DNA of 52,205 nt from Microscillaceae bacterium (lineage in GTDB: Bacteria; Bacteroidota; Bacteroidia; Cytophagales; Microscillaceae): assembly GCA_025054775.1 (NCBI GenBank), contig JANWZA010000016.1, positions 1 to 52,205 on the forward strand, given 5' to 3'. Below, one piece after another: positions 9,328-17,844 of the stretch. Every line of letters starts with the position of its first letter. The first letter of the stretch is position 1. The position numbers and the translations under genes were made by a program. Below the pieces are notes generated by a model. That model did not search any database. It was not told the DNA's origin and worked only from the letters and a program-made list of their open reading frames with translations.

Positions 9328-9331
9328 TTAA
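9160..9331 (+). repeat. Dispersed repeat, copy A
   Basis: Aligned by eye with copy B (13896-14072). Shared blocks include GTTTATTTTTAGGTGCCTAATCTAAAA-like sequence (9202-9230), CTTTTATGGAAATCTT (9235-9250), GATAGTATT (9258-9266) and ACAAATCCTGAA-like sequence (9302-9313), in the same order with small gaps. The 3' end overlaps the last bases of the YihY-like gene. In copy B the equivalent 3' flank leads into a barrel gene, so copy A may be the leader of a lost paralogue. Confidence 0.6.
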
Positions 9332-10275
9332 TTTTTAGTATTGTTGTTTTCTCTGTATTGTTGTTTAGCTTCATAAATACTTGCGTTAATTTCAAATCCT
9401 AAAATTAATACCCACCCTAAAATATACAACCAAAACATGAGAGCAATAAAAGTTCCGATAGAACCATAAAACTTATTGTAATTAGCAAATTTACTCAAAT
9501 AAAAAGAAAAGCCGTTAGTAACAATAATTGCTGAAACAGAAGCAAAGACAGCACCAATAGAAAAAAAACTCCAATGATTATGTACAGCGGGAGCTACACG
9601 ATAAATGTAAGCAACACCTATCGTAAATACACCAAATACGATTAAATAACGCAGTAATACCACTGCATAATACAACCAATTGCTTTCAATCAATTTAATA
9701 TGACTAATAAAATCTATTACAAAGTTTCCGATAATAATAACCGTTACCGCAAAAATAAGTAGGAAGGCAAAAATAAAAGCAATAAATATTGCAATCAAAC
9801 GCTTGTTGATAAAATTACGAGGTTTAGCAAATGGATAATTTTGATTAAAGGTTTCCATTAAATCACTTACGCCGCTGGTAGCGGAATAGAGAGCTAATAT
9901 AAAACCTAATGAAAGTAAATCTACGCGAGGCGTATGAAGAATATCTAATACGGTATCGGCAACGAAGTCATACAAACCTGCGGGCATAGTGCTTTCCAGA
10001 ATTTGCGTAACTTGCAGTTTTAAGTCAGGAATAGGGATAAATGGTAAGAGTGTAAACAAAAAAATAATAGAAGGGAACAGCGAAAGCGTAAAACTGAACG
10101 CAATAGCACTTGCTTGTTGGTGAATATTTTGAGTAATTAGCTTGTTCCAAAGAATAGTCAATACGTTTTTAAGTGGTACTTTATCTTTTGAAATATAAGT
10201 ATGTTGCAAAAAGTAGAGTAACCTTTGATGAAGCTTACGAAATAATAAGAAATTAGGTCGGTTGGTCTGTTCCAT
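9328..10275 (-). CDS. YihY/BrkB-family inner-membrane protein
   Basis: 315 residues with six hydrophobic segments and the family pattern: an N-terminal amphipathic region, HQQASAIAFSFTLSLFPSIIFLFTLLPF (first TM with the conserved Ala/Ser/Phe-rich stretch), ATSGVSDLMETFNQNY (the conserved loop after TM2), and GSIGTFIALMFWLYILGWVLILGFEINA as the last pair of TMs. Formerly called ribonuclease BN by mistake; the real function of the family is unsettled. The C-terminus is a short polar tail. The gene stands alone, with a terminator about 200 bp downstream. Confidence 0.92.
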   Translation of the reverse strand: MEQTNRPNFLLFRKLHQRLLYFLQHTYISKDKVPLKNVLTILWNKLITQNIHQQASAIAFSFTLSLFPSIIFLFTLLPFIPIPDLKLQVTQILESTMPAGLYDFVADTVLDILHTPRVDLLSLGFILALYSATSGVSDLMETFNQNYPFAKPRNFINKRLIAIFIAFIFAFLLIFAVTVIIIGNFVIDFISHIKLIESNWLYYAVVLLRYLIVFGVFTIGVAYIYRVAPAVHNHWSFFSIGAVFASVSAIIVTNGFSFYLSKFANYNKFYGSIGTFIALMFWLYILGWVLILGFEINASIYEAKQQYRENNNTKN

Positions 10276-10340
10276 AGCATATGTATAATGTACGGTATCA
10301 GGAACATAAAGATATAAAGTTTTTGGAAAAATGAGATAAT

Positions 10341-11591
10341 TTACTTTGCTCTGATAGCCTCTACAGGGTCTAAACGCGCTGCTACGTAAGCAGGCACTAC
10401 CCCAGAAACAACACCTACAAAAGAAGCGATAAGCAAGCCACGCAGTACGTTTTCTATGGTGAGCGTCATGGAAAAGAAGTCTTGAGGAAAAATAGTTAGC
10501 AAGAAAACTAAAAATATACCGATTACTCCTCCAAAGAGGCTTAAGAATACGGCTTCAAATAAGAATTGGAGTAAAATAAAATAGTTCTTAGCTCCTAAAG
10601 ACTTCTGTATGCCGATGATATTAGTACGCTCTTTTACAGAGACAAACATAATGTTGGCAATTCCAAAACCTCCCACTAAAATGGAGAACAAACCGATGAT
10701 ACCCCCTGCCAAGCTAATAGTTTGGAACACGGAGCTGATGTTTTGTGAAAGAGTTTCAGAGCGGTTAAGGGCGAAATTGTCTTCTTCCGTAGGTTTCAAT
10801 CCGCGTTTAGTACGCATTAACCCGCGCACTTCATTTTCTAATTGAAGCAAATCAGGGTCATAGTCATATCCTTTAAGAGCGATGGTAGGTTCTAATCCTT
10901 TTCTACCGATGAGATACATGCGGCTAAAAGCAGGGTAAGGAATAACGATGCGTATGTCTTTAGAGGGTTCTCCGAAGATATTTTCTCCTTCTTTTTTTAA
11001 TACACCAATGACGGTGAATTGACGTCCTTTAATTTTAATAGTTTTACCTATGGGGGATTCTACTTGAAAGAGGTTTTGGGCAACATTATGCCCGATGAGG
11101 GCAACCGCTCTACCTGCATCAACCTCTTCGCGGTTGAAATAACGCCCTTGTGCAATTTCAAGGTCGGTAAGTTTATCATAGTCATAGGAGACTCCTCCTA
11201 GATATACTTCTTTTACGCTATTACTTTCATACTTAACGGTTAGCCCTCCGATGAGGGTAAGCAACACGACGGCTTGAGCATGTTCGCATTGTTTTTCAAG
11301 GTATTTGAACTCGGCAACGGTATTGGAGGGTCGCCTAAAATAGCGCCACCAAGGGTAGTTAGGTTCAAAAATCCAAGGAAATTTTTGGATATAGAGCGTG
11401 TTTTGTCCAATAAAAGCTAAATCTTTGCGTATGTTGCGTTCTAGGGAGTCCACCATGGTATAAATGGAAATAATAGCAAAGATTCCTACGGTAACTCCTA
11501 ACAAAGAGAGTATCGTGCGAAGCATGTTTGCCCGCAAGGCTTGCAATGCGAAGGCAAAACTTTCCCAAATGAGGCGAATAAGTAGTAACAT
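10341..11591 (-). CDS. MacB/FtsX-type ABC transporter permease
   Basis: 416 residues in the MacB arrangement: an N-terminal TM (LRTILSLLGVTVGIFAIISIYTMVD, residues 23-47), a large periplasmic MacB_PCD domain (about 48-280) with GGLTVKYESNSVKEVYLGGVS and ALIGHNVAQNLF, then three C-terminal TMs carrying the FtsX signature (GGFGIANIMFVSVKERTNIIGIQKSLGA, and VVSGVVPAYVAARLDPVEAIRAK at the end). Such permeases work with an ATPase and usually a HlyD-type adaptor. Neither is adjacent here: pfkA is upstream and the YihY gene downstream. An adaptor gene lies far away at 50380-51513. Function in lipoprotein, peptide or drug export is possible but unassigned. Confidence 0.92.
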   Translation of the reverse strand: MLLLIRLIWESFAFALQALRANMLRTILSLLGVTVGIFAIISIYTMVDSLERNIRKDLAFIGQNTLYIQKFPWIFEPNYPWWRYFRRPSNTVAEFKYLEKQCEHAQAVVLLTLIGGLTVKYESNSVKEVYLGGVSYDYDKLTDLEIAQGRYFNREEVDAGRAVALIGHNVAQNLFQVESPIGKTIKIKGRQFTVIGVLKKEGENIFGEPSKDIRIVIPYPAFSRMYLIGRKGLEPTIALKGYDYDPDLLQLENEVRGLMRTKRGLKPTEEDNFALNRSETLSQNISSVFQTISLAGGIIGLFSILVGGFGIANIMFVSVKERTNIIGIQKSLGAKNYFILLQFLFEAVFLSLFGGVIGIFLVFLLTIFPQDFFSMTLTIENVLRGLLIASFVGVVSGVVPAYVAARLDPVEAIRAK

Positions 11592-11666
11592 ATTTTTAAG
11601 GTTCTAATCAGATAGATTAGAGGGATAGCAGTTCAAAATATTACAAGCATGGGGTAGTTTATTTTA

Positions 11667-12641
11667 CTAAATACTCAAAATACCTACCATGCGCAAGAGG
11701 TCTGGGTGGATAGGTTTTTGCTTACCAATAGCTTCTTCAAAGGGGGTGTACACAACTTCATCGTTAATGATTCCAACCATTGCATTTTTTTGCCCTTTAA
11801 GCAATCCTTCTACGGCAGCAATACCTAACCGGCTTGCTAAAATTCGGTCTTTGGCAGTAGGTGAGCCTCCACGTTGGATATGCCCTAAGGTAGTTACACG
11901 AATATCTAAATCGGTGAGTTGGGCTTTTACTTTTTCAGCAATTTCAGCAGCACTTCCTTCCTCATCACCTTCAGCCACTACTACAATGGAGGAGCTTTTT
12001 TTTCGCATCCAGCCCTCTTTAAGCGTATTGATTACGTCTTGAATAGTGGTAGAGGTTTCGGGCATCATAACAATTTCGGCGCCTCCTGCAATGCCAGACT
12101 GAATGGCAATATATCCTGAGTCTCGTCCCATTACTTCTACAAAGAAGACGCGATTGTGTGAGTCAGCTGTATCGCGGATTTTATCTATGGCATCTAGAGC
12201 AGTGTTGATAGCGGTATCATAGCCGATGGTATAGTCTGTGCCGTATAGGTCATTATCAATAGTACCTGGAACACCAATGGTAGGAATGCCGAACTCTTCG
12301 TAGAATATTTTTGCTCCTGTAAAAGTTCCGTCTCCGCCGATGGCTACAAGGGCATCAATGTCAAAGTTACGGAGTTGTTGGTAGGCTTTTTTCCTTCCTT
12401 CTATAGTCATGAACTCTTTACTTCGGGCAGATTTGAGGATAGTGCCTCCTTTTTGGATAATATTGCTTACGGAGTGGGAGTTCATAGGGTAGAGTTGCCC
12501 TTGGATCATACCTTCGTAGCCGCGTTTAATGCCATAGACTTCTAATTTGTTGTAAATAGCAGTACGTACTACGGCACGTACGCAGGCATTCATGCCAGGT
12601 GAATCGCCTCCGGAGGTAAAGACACCGATACGATTGTACAT
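11667..12641 (-). CDS. pfkA: ATP-dependent 6-phosphofructokinase
   Basis: Catalyses fructose 6-phosphate + ATP to fructose 1,6-bisphosphate, the committed glycolytic step. The 324-residue length is typical of short bacterial PfkA. Visible motifs are TSGGDSPGMNA (residues 9-19, nucleotide binding), GGDGTFTGA (102-110), PGTIDND (125-131, with Asp129 as catalytic base), the conserved VEVMGRDSGYIA, and HIQRGGSPTAKDR near 255. In this enzyme class a Gly in GGDGT favours ATP over pyrophosphate. A consensus promoter lies inside the 3' end of the upstream ppx-like gene, so pfkA can be transcribed on its own. Confidence 0.98.
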   Translation of the reverse strand: MYNRIGVFTSGGDSPGMNACVRAVVRTAIYNKLEVYGIKRGYEGMIQGQLYPMNSHSVSNIIQKGGTILKSARSKEFMTIEGRKKAYQQLRNFDIDALVAIGGDGTFTGAKIFYEEFGIPTIGVPGTIDNDLYGTDYTIGYDTAINTALDAIDKIRDTADSHNRVFFVEVMGRDSGYIAIQSGIAGGAEIVMMPETSTTIQDVINTLKEGWMRKKSSSIVVVAEGDEEGSAAEIAEKVKAQLTDLDIRVTTLGHIQRGGSPTAKDRILASRLGIAAVEGLLKGQKNAMVGIINDEVVYTPFEEAIGKQKPIHPDLLRMVGILSI

Positions 12642-12726
12642 AGTTTTTATGATATTAGGTTAATGTTACTTTTTAGTAGCTTCTTAAAAACGAGTAGAAT
12701 TGGTGCTTATTTAGTTTTTTTCGTTT

Positions 12727-12757
12727 CAAAGATACTACAAACTTTGTAATTGCTCAA
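12727..12757 (-). promoter_or_regulatory. Promoter of pfkA
   Basis: On the minus strand TTTG (12754-12757), a 19-bp spacer and TATCTTTG (12727-12734) match the Bacteroidota consensus exactly. The -33 half lies within the last codons of the ppx-like gene and the -7 box is right behind its stop. Predicted leader about 80 nt. Confidence 0.6.
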
Positions 12758-13661
12758 AAATAAAACCTTCTTTTAAGGAATAATTAGAAACTTTGATAGT
12801 ACGGAAAGGGTATTTTTTTATTAAATAGTGTACTAAGATTGCTCCTACGACAATCATATCTACGCGGAGTTCGGTTACTCCTTTTATTTGCAGGCGTTGC
12901 TCACGATTAAGAGGTAATAAGATTTGGTATATTTTTTCAAAAGTGGGAATAGGTAAGTCTATTTCTGTGTAGGGAGGCACGTATTTTTTATTTTGTAAGT
13001 GTAAGGCATCCACAGCAGCGAAAGTAGTAAAAGCTCCAGAGGAGCCCACTAATATGCTAGGTCGGTGCTGTTGCATAGCTTGGTCTAGTTCTTTGAGTTC
13101 TTTGGAAAGATAGGCTTTCAATTTAGGAATATTTTGAGCGGGCATAGGCTCTTGGTACATAAACTTTTCTATTAAACGAAGCCCACCGATTTCAAAACTT
13201 TTTTGCCAAAACACTTGCTGTGCATTAGCAATAATAAACTCAGTACTACCGCCACCAATATCTACAATTAAGTTTGGTTGTTCGCCTAATTGTACAGCTC
13301 TTTTTACACCTGCATAAATCCACGTAGCCTCTTGTTCGCCGTCAATAACGAATACCTTAATACCTAATTTTTCTTGAATTTTCTTTGCAAATTCCTGTCC
13401 GTTTTCAGCGTTACGTATAGCACTTGTACCAAGGGCATATATTTTATCTACTCCATATTTTAGAGCTATTTCTTTGTACTCTTGCAAGGTTTTCCAAGCG
13501 CGCAATTCTGCCTCAGGGCTAATTACGTTTTGATTAATTCCTCCTTTACCTAATTTTACGGCTTGTTTCTCTTGATATACTATCTCAAAATTACCATTCC
13601 CCTTTAAGTTAATAATCAATAGCTGAAAGGTATTTGTGCCTAAATCAATAACTGCTTTCAT
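12735..13661 (-). CDS. Ppx/GppA-family phosphatase (exopolyphosphatase-like)
   Basis: 308 residues, the short single-module form containing only the ASKHA-fold phosphatase domain. MKAVIDLGTNTFQLLII (phosphate-1 motif), ALGTSAIRNAENG (the conserved TSA-R-A segment), LIVDIGGGSTEFII (residues 127-140, phosphate-2 motif), and a GSSGAFTTFA stretch near 208 are all present. Family members hydrolyse terminal phosphate of polyphosphate or pppGpp; short Bacteroidota forms lack the C-terminal HD-like domain of E. coli Ppx, so substrate is unassigned. ATG 13659-13661 begins at the first strand of the fold. pfkA lies 93 bp downstream but has its own promoter. Confidence 0.9.
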   Translation of the reverse strand: MKAVIDLGTNTFQLLIINLKGNGNFEIVYQEKQAVKLGKGGINQNVISPEAELRAWKTLQEYKEIALKYGVDKIYALGTSAIRNAENGQEFAKKIQEKLGIKVFVIDGEQEATWIYAGVKRAVQLGEQPNLIVDIGGGSTEFIIANAQQVFWQKSFEIGGLRLIEKFMYQEPMPAQNIPKLKAYLSKELKELDQAMQQHRPSILVGSSGAFTTFAAVDALHLQNKKYVPPYTEIDLPIPTFEKIYQILLPLNREQRLQIKGVTELRVDMIVVGAILVHYLIKKYPFRTIKVSNYSLKEGFIFEQLQSL

Positions 13662-14102
13662 AAACTGCCGTGTTTTGTTTCAGAAACAGAGACAGACCTT
13701 TTTGGAGAGATAACTTGCAAAATATAAATTTTTCGTAGCACACTGAATGTAACCTATTTGGTTAGGAATCAACTTATAGCTAGTTTTCCAATAACCGAAA
13801 GTTAAAACAAAATTAACAAGATCATGGTTATTTTTATATGGTTGCTCGTCTTTTAGCTTATTTTTTGTTATTTTTTTCTATTATTGAAGAGATTTAAGAT
13901 TGTAAAATAAGATTTTCAATTAAAAGTTTATTTTTTTAGGTGCTTAATCTAAAATAGCTCTTTTATGGAAATCTTAAGCAAAGATAGTATTCATTAAATA
14001 TCTTACCTTCATTTTTATACGTAGAAAGAACAAAAAATAAATCCTAAACAATCTCATTATCAAATTAATTCACAAATACTAAAACTTAAACTCAAAATTA
14101 TT
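13662..14102. other. Divergent spacer with dispersed-repeat copy B
   Basis: No coding region seen. It separates the leftward ppx-like gene from the rightward barrel gene. The central and right part (13896-14072) is repeat copy B. A minus-strand TATCTTTG lies inside it (13979-13986). I see no consensus promoter with correct spacing for the barrel gene. Confidence 0.55.
13896..14072 (+). repeat. Dispersed repeat, copy B
   Basis: Homologous by eye to copy A: GTTTATTTTTTTAGGTGCTT and ATCTAAAA, then CTTTTATGGAAATCTT (13960-13975), GATAGTATT, and a downstream ATAAATCCTAAAC block, ending about 30 bp before the barrel gene. It may be a conserved leader region or a degenerate mobile sequence. Confidence 0.6.
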
Positions 14103-14771
14103 ATGAATATTATGAAAAAAAATCTCATTTTCCTTGCTCTTTATTTAGTAATTTTCTCTAATGCTAATGCACAAACTCGCTTCGGGATAAGAGCAGGTCT
14201 TAACCTTGCTGATATAAACGGTAAAACGAATGGAGTATCTTACAATTCTGATACTGAGATACGTATAGGTTTTCACCTTGGAGGCATTATTGATATTGCT
14301 TTGGCAGAGAAATCTTACTTTCAACCTGGTTTGTTGTTTAGCTCCAAAGGTTCACGTGCAGAAAACTCCTCTCCAGGAGTTACCACTACTTCTAATACTA
14401 ACTTGGGTTATCTTGAAATTCCTTTGAACATAGGCTATCGTGTAAATGCCGGTTCTAATAAACTTTTACTTACTGCGGGCCCCTACCTGGGTTTGGGTAT
14501 TACGGGTACGGTAACTACTAAAGTTACAACTGGTAATGTCAGTGTAAAAGAAACCCGAGACGTAGAATGGGGAAATAGTGCAAATAGCACTTTAAAACCA
14601 CTTGATTTTGGAGTGAATCTTGGTATAGGTACGGAGTTTAGCAATTTTCAGGTGAATTTGCAATATGGTTTAGGACTATCTAACAACCGACCAAAGGGAA
14701 ATAGTGATAATACTTCAAGAAATAGCGTAATAAGTATATCATTAGGCTATTTCTTTGGTAGTAGAAAATGA
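14103..14771 (+). CDS. Small outer-membrane beta-barrel protein (porin-family/PorT-like)
   Basis: 222 residues. Signal peptide MNIMKKNLIFLALYLVIFSNANAQ is followed by TRFGIRAGLNLADINGK, the classic opening of the Bacteroidota outer-membrane barrel family (OMP_b-brl_2). It continues with amphipathic strands (IRIGFHLGGIIDIAL, YFQPGLLFSSKGS, LGYLEIPLNIGYRV, LLLTAGPYLGLGITG, FGVNLGIGTEFSNFQVNLQYGLGLSN) and ends SVISISLGYFFGSRK. Role unknown; relatives are abundant outer-membrane proteins. The in-frame ATG at 14112 (MKKN) is an equally good start; no Shine-Dalgarno separates the two. The upstream spacer is repeat copy B, and a third inverted part-copy lies 450 bp downstream. Confidence 0.85.
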   Translation: MNIMKKNLIFLALYLVIFSNANAQTRFGIRAGLNLADINGKTNGVSYNSDTEIRIGFHLGGIIDIALAEKSYFQPGLLFSSKGSRAENSSPGVTTTSNTNLGYLEIPLNIGYRVNAGSNKLLLTAGPYLGLGITGTVTTKVTTGNVSVKETRDVEWGNSANSTLKPLDFGVNLGIGTEFSNFQVNLQYGLGLSNNRPKGNSDNTSRNSVISISLGYFFGSRK

Positions 14772-15361
14772 TAGAAAGTATGTTTCTAGAAAATTTTTAG
14801 AAAGGGTTCCTTTTTAGGATTTGTTTTTTAGTTCATTCTGCGTATAAAAATGACCATTTAAGCCACGTCATTCGGTTTCCTAATGTATGCTTAAAGTCTT
14901 GAATTGGGCTTGCCAAGCATTTGGCTCTTTTAATTACATAAGCGTTACGCGTATACCTCTTCATCAAGATATGATATGAATACGCTGAGATAAGTTCAAC
15001 TAGTGCCGATGCTATAATAACAAATTCGCCCATACTTTCGTTCAAGAGCCGTCTTTTATCCAATTTCTAATAAGCCCTTGCCACGTAAGACTTTGGGAAC
15101 TAATAGAGATTGGACAAGTGAAAAATACCACCTCACACTCGTTTTCAAACGATAAAGAAGGCTGATATTATTTCAACCCTAAAATTAAAATCAAGGTCTA
15201 AAGATTTTCCACAAGAACATTCTTGATAAATCTTTTTGCTTAAAAATTTCCATAAAAGAAACAAACCCTTGATTAAATTTATAATCCTAAAGAACTTCTT
15301 GTATAAACATTATTTTCAAAAAATAATACGCTACTTTAAGTTTTGAATACCCATCTTAAAC
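14772..15361. other. Gap with GC-richer non-coding patch
   Basis: Between the barrel gene and hemL (convergent). The part from about 14830 to 15115 is less AT-rich than usual spacers here. All three minus-strand frames show broken fragments (for example ending HTLGNRMTWLKWSFLYAE in one frame and AYIRKPNDVA-stop-MVIFIRRMN in another). The longest open stretch (14833-15063, 76 codons, TTG start only) is not recognisable as a protein. It may be a decayed gene or element; the identity is not known. Confidence 0.4.
15222..15300 (-). repeat. Dispersed repeat, partial inverted copy C
   Basis: Read on the minus strand it gives GAAGTTCTTTAGGATTATA (copy A: GAAGTTGTTTAGGATTGTA), then AATCAAGGGTTTGTTT, CTTTTATGGAAATTTTTAAG and CAAAAAGAT. 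This matches the order of copies A and B with an internal deletion of about 35 bp. It is inverted relative to copy B, so B and C bracket the barrel gene and the GC-richer patch. Confidence 0.45.
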
Positions 15362-16663
15362 TTATTTTAGCTCTAAAACTTCCCTCAGACTTTGTTCATG
15401 AGCATATATTATTTGCTCGATTAAGTCAGGAGTAAGAGCGATAGAGAGAAAAAGACTTTCAAATTGAGAAGGAGCTAAATAGATACCACGTTTCAGCATA
15501 GCTTTAAAGTATTGAGCAAACAAGTTAGTATCGGAAGTTTTAGCAGATGCAAGGTCGTAAACAGGCTTTTCAGTAAAAAATAGACTATACATAGAGCCGA
15601 TATGGTTAATAGTATAGTTTAGTCCTAATTTCCGATTGACAGCTCTTAATCCATTCACTAATTGCGTACCAATGTTTTCTAAAGTTTGATATACATCGGG
15701 GTTTTCTTTCAGGTAAGTAAGTGTAGCTAGTCCTGCACTTATGGCAATAGGGTTTCCTGAGAGTGTACCTGCCTGATAAACCTTTCCTACAGGGGAGACG
15801 CATTTCATGATATCCGCTTTTCCGCCGTAAGCACCTACGGGCAGTCCTCCGCCAATAATTTTTCCGAGTGTAGTCATATCAGGTATAACTCCGAGTCGCT
15901 CTTGCGCACCTCCTTTGGCTAATCGGAACCCTGTCATTACTTCATCAAAGATTAAAACAATATTTTCCTTATTACAAATAGCCCGCAAGCCTTCTAAAAA
16001 TCCTTGTTGTGGTAGTACCAAACCCATATTACCAACTACTGGTTCTATAATAATAGCGGCGATTTGGTTTGGATTAGCTTCTACTAATTGTTGCACTTGC
16101 TCTAGATTATTAAAAGCGGCGGTAAGTGTATCTTTTGCTACTCCTTGGGTAATGCCTGCACTGTCAGGTATGCCTGTAGTCATTGCTCCACTACCTGCAG
16201 CAATTAGAAATGCGTCTCCATGTCCATGATAGCATCCTTCGAACTTGATAATCTTCTCTCTGCCTGTATAACCTCTTGCGGCACGGATGGCACTCATGCA
16301 CGCCTCAGTTCCTGAATTGACGAAACGCACCATTTCAATAGAGGGGCACATTTCTACAACCAACTCGGCGATTTGTACTTCTTTGGCAGTGGGTGCACCA
16401 AAAGAGAAAGAGTATTGCAGGGCATCTCTAATAGCTTCTTGAATGCTCTCGTGAGCGTGTCCTAATATCATTGGTCCCCAGGAATTGATGAGTTCAATGT
16501 AGGCGTTGCCGTCCTCATCATAGATATAGGCTCCTTTAGCTGATTTGATAAAGAGTGGATTTCCCCCTACGGAGCGAAAAGCTCGCACAGGGGAGTTTAC
16601 ACCTCCAGGAATAAGTTTTTGAGCTTTTTCAAAAAGTTGCTGACTTTTGAGAGTAGGTTGCAT
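15362..16663 (-). CDS. hemL: Glutamate-1-semialdehyde 2,1-aminomutase
   Basis: PLP-dependent cytoplasmic enzyme converting glutamate-1-semialdehyde to 5-aminolevulinate, the last step of the C5 route into tetrapyrroles. The 433 residues match the family length. Family landmarks: KLIPGGVNSPVRAF (residues 16-29), NSGTEACMSAIRAARG (116-131), FEGCYHGHGDAFL (141-153), IFDEVMTGFRL (238-248) and the PLP lysine Lys268 in TTLGKIIGGGLPVGAYGG. It shares its strand with menA upstream, 132 bp apart; no other heme genes are nearby. Confidence 0.98.
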   Translation of the reverse strand: MQPTLKSQQLFEKAQKLIPGGVNSPVRAFRSVGGNPLFIKSAKGAYIYDEDGNAYIELINSWGPMILGHAHESIQEAIRDALQYSFSFGAPTAKEVQIAELVVEMCPSIEMVRFVNSGTEACMSAIRAARGYTGREKIIKFEGCYHGHGDAFLIAAGSGAMTTGIPDSAGITQGVAKDTLTAAFNNLEQVQQLVEANPNQIAAIIIEPVVGNMGLVLPQQGFLEGLRAICNKENIVLIFDEVMTGFRLAKGGAQERLGVIPDMTTLGKIIGGGLPVGAYGGKADIMKCVSPVGKVYQAGTLSGNPIAISAGLATLTYLKENPDVYQTLENIGTQLVNGLRAVNRKLGLNYTINHIGSMYSLFFTEKPVYDLASAKTSDTNLFAQYFKAMLKRGIYLAPSQFESLFLSIALTPDLIEQIIYAHEQSLREVLELK

Positions 16664-16795
16664 ATTAAAAATATAGTTTGAAATTAATGAAATAGTTTTA
16701 TTTTGCGAATGTGTATTAAACTTTTTTTAAGATAGATAAATTTAGTAAAAAACTATACAAACCGTGTGTAAAATAATATGATGTAAGATTTTTGC

Positions 16796-17695
16796 TTATA
16801 GGATAAGCCCCAAACCGAGGCAAAAGACAAAAAAAAGCGTAGTCAATACCATTTGGCGAAGGTGGGGGTCAAGGAGTTGGGCTTGTCGTTTTTCATAAAT
16901 AGCTTTGGCATTGAGGTAAAATAAGGGTAAGGGCAAAAAAATGAGAAGCAATTGGATGACATGCTTAAAGTGAAGCATTACATAAGCTAAGCCACACAAG
17001 AAAGCAATACTGAGCAAAGTGATGTGATAATAAACAGCCTTTTCTCTTCCCAAGCGTACGGGAATAGAGCGTTTGCCTGCCTTTTTATCGGTTTCAAGGT
17101 CACGTATGTTATTGATATTTAAGACAGCAGTAGCTAATAAACCACAACTTATGGCAGGTAAAAGGGTTTGCCAAAGGAAGAGTTGGGTATGCAGATAGAA
17201 GGTTCCTAAAACAGCAACTAATCCAAAGAAGATAAATACTGAGATATCTCCCAAACCTATATAGCCGTAAGGTTTTTTTCCAAGCGTATAGGCGATAGCA
17301 GCAAGGATAGCTAACAAGCCCAAGCCCAAAAACAGGAAAAAAGTTTGCCAATCTTTGAAGGCAACATACAACAACGCTAATCCAGAGGCGAAGGCTAAAA
17401 GTGTAAATAAGATAATAGCATTAAGCATAGCTTGTGGGCTAATCTCCCCACTTTGGACGGTGCGCGTTGCCCAAGTACGTTCTTGGCTGTCGGCGCCGTG
17501 TTGGTAATCTCCATAGTCATTAGCTAAATTAGATAAGATTTGCAAAAAAATAGTAGTACTAACACTCAGCACAAAAATAGGTAATTGAAAAAAACTATAA
17601 CTATAGGCCAAAAAACTGCCCATCAAGATACTAGCAAGTGATAGAGGCAGGGTTCGCAAACGGAAGGCTTTGAGCCATGCTTTGATTTGTGCCAT
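16796..17695 (-). CDS. menA: 1,4-dihydroxy-2-naphthoate polyprenyltransferase
   Basis: Inner-membrane UbiA-family prenyltransferase that attaches the isoprenoid chain to DHNA in menaquinone synthesis. The 299-residue form starts MAQIKAWLKAFRLRTLPLSLASILMG. The first Asp-rich motif is NLANDYGDYQHGAD (NDxxD at 59-63) and the second is in NNIRDLETDKKAGKRSIPVRLG. Nine or so membrane segments follow. A longer version beginning at 17749 is open, but that ATG lies only 5 bp after the T-run of a terminator and adds an uncharged-to-basic leader without family resemblance, so I prefer 17695. Confidence 0.93.
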   Translation of the reverse strand: MAQIKAWLKAFRLRTLPLSLASILMGSFLAYSYSFFQLPIFVLSVSTTIFLQILSNLANDYGDYQHGADSQERTWATRTVQSGEISPQAMLNAIILFTLLAFASGLALLYVAFKDWQTFFLFLGLGLLAILAAIAYTLGKKPYGYIGLGDISVFIFFGLVAVLGTFYLHTQLFLWQTLLPAISCGLLATAVLNINNIRDLETDKKAGKRSIPVRLGREKAVYYHITLLSIAFLCGLAYVMLHFKHVIQLLLIFLPLPLFYLNAKAIYEKRQAQLLDPHLRQMVLTTLFFVFCLGLGLIL

Positions 17696-17753
17696 AGGGA
17701 TAGAGTAATTTCTTTGAGGTTTGAAGGTAGATTGACGAGAAGTAAGCATAAAA

Positions 17754-17789
17754 CAAAAAAACGGCCTACCCGTGCAAAGTAAACCGTTT
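17754..17789 (-). terminator. Rho-independent terminator after the YwqK-repeat gene
   Basis: On the minus strand AAACGGTTTAC and GTAGGCCGTTT form an 11-bp stem with two G-T pairs around a 9-nt loop, followed by seven T. It lies about 55 bp after the stop at 17845 and immediately before menA. Confidence 0.75.
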
Positions 17790-17844
17790 GTATGGAAAAA
17801 TGTTGTGTTTTATGTAAAGTTCAATTGTAATAATTAAGTAAGAG

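Noticed and set aside
13979-13986. Promoter box (minus-strand TATCTTTG) for the ppx-like gene
   Set aside because: It lies over 300 bp upstream of the start, inside the dispersed repeat, and has no -33 partner.
14833-15063. A 76-residue protein gene on the minus strand
   Set aside because: TTG start only, no recognisable family, and similar fragments in the other frames; better read as decayed sequence.
17696-17749. N-terminal extension of MenA from ATG 17747-17749
   Set aside because: It begins 5 bp after the T-run of a strong terminator and adds residues outside the family's conserved start.
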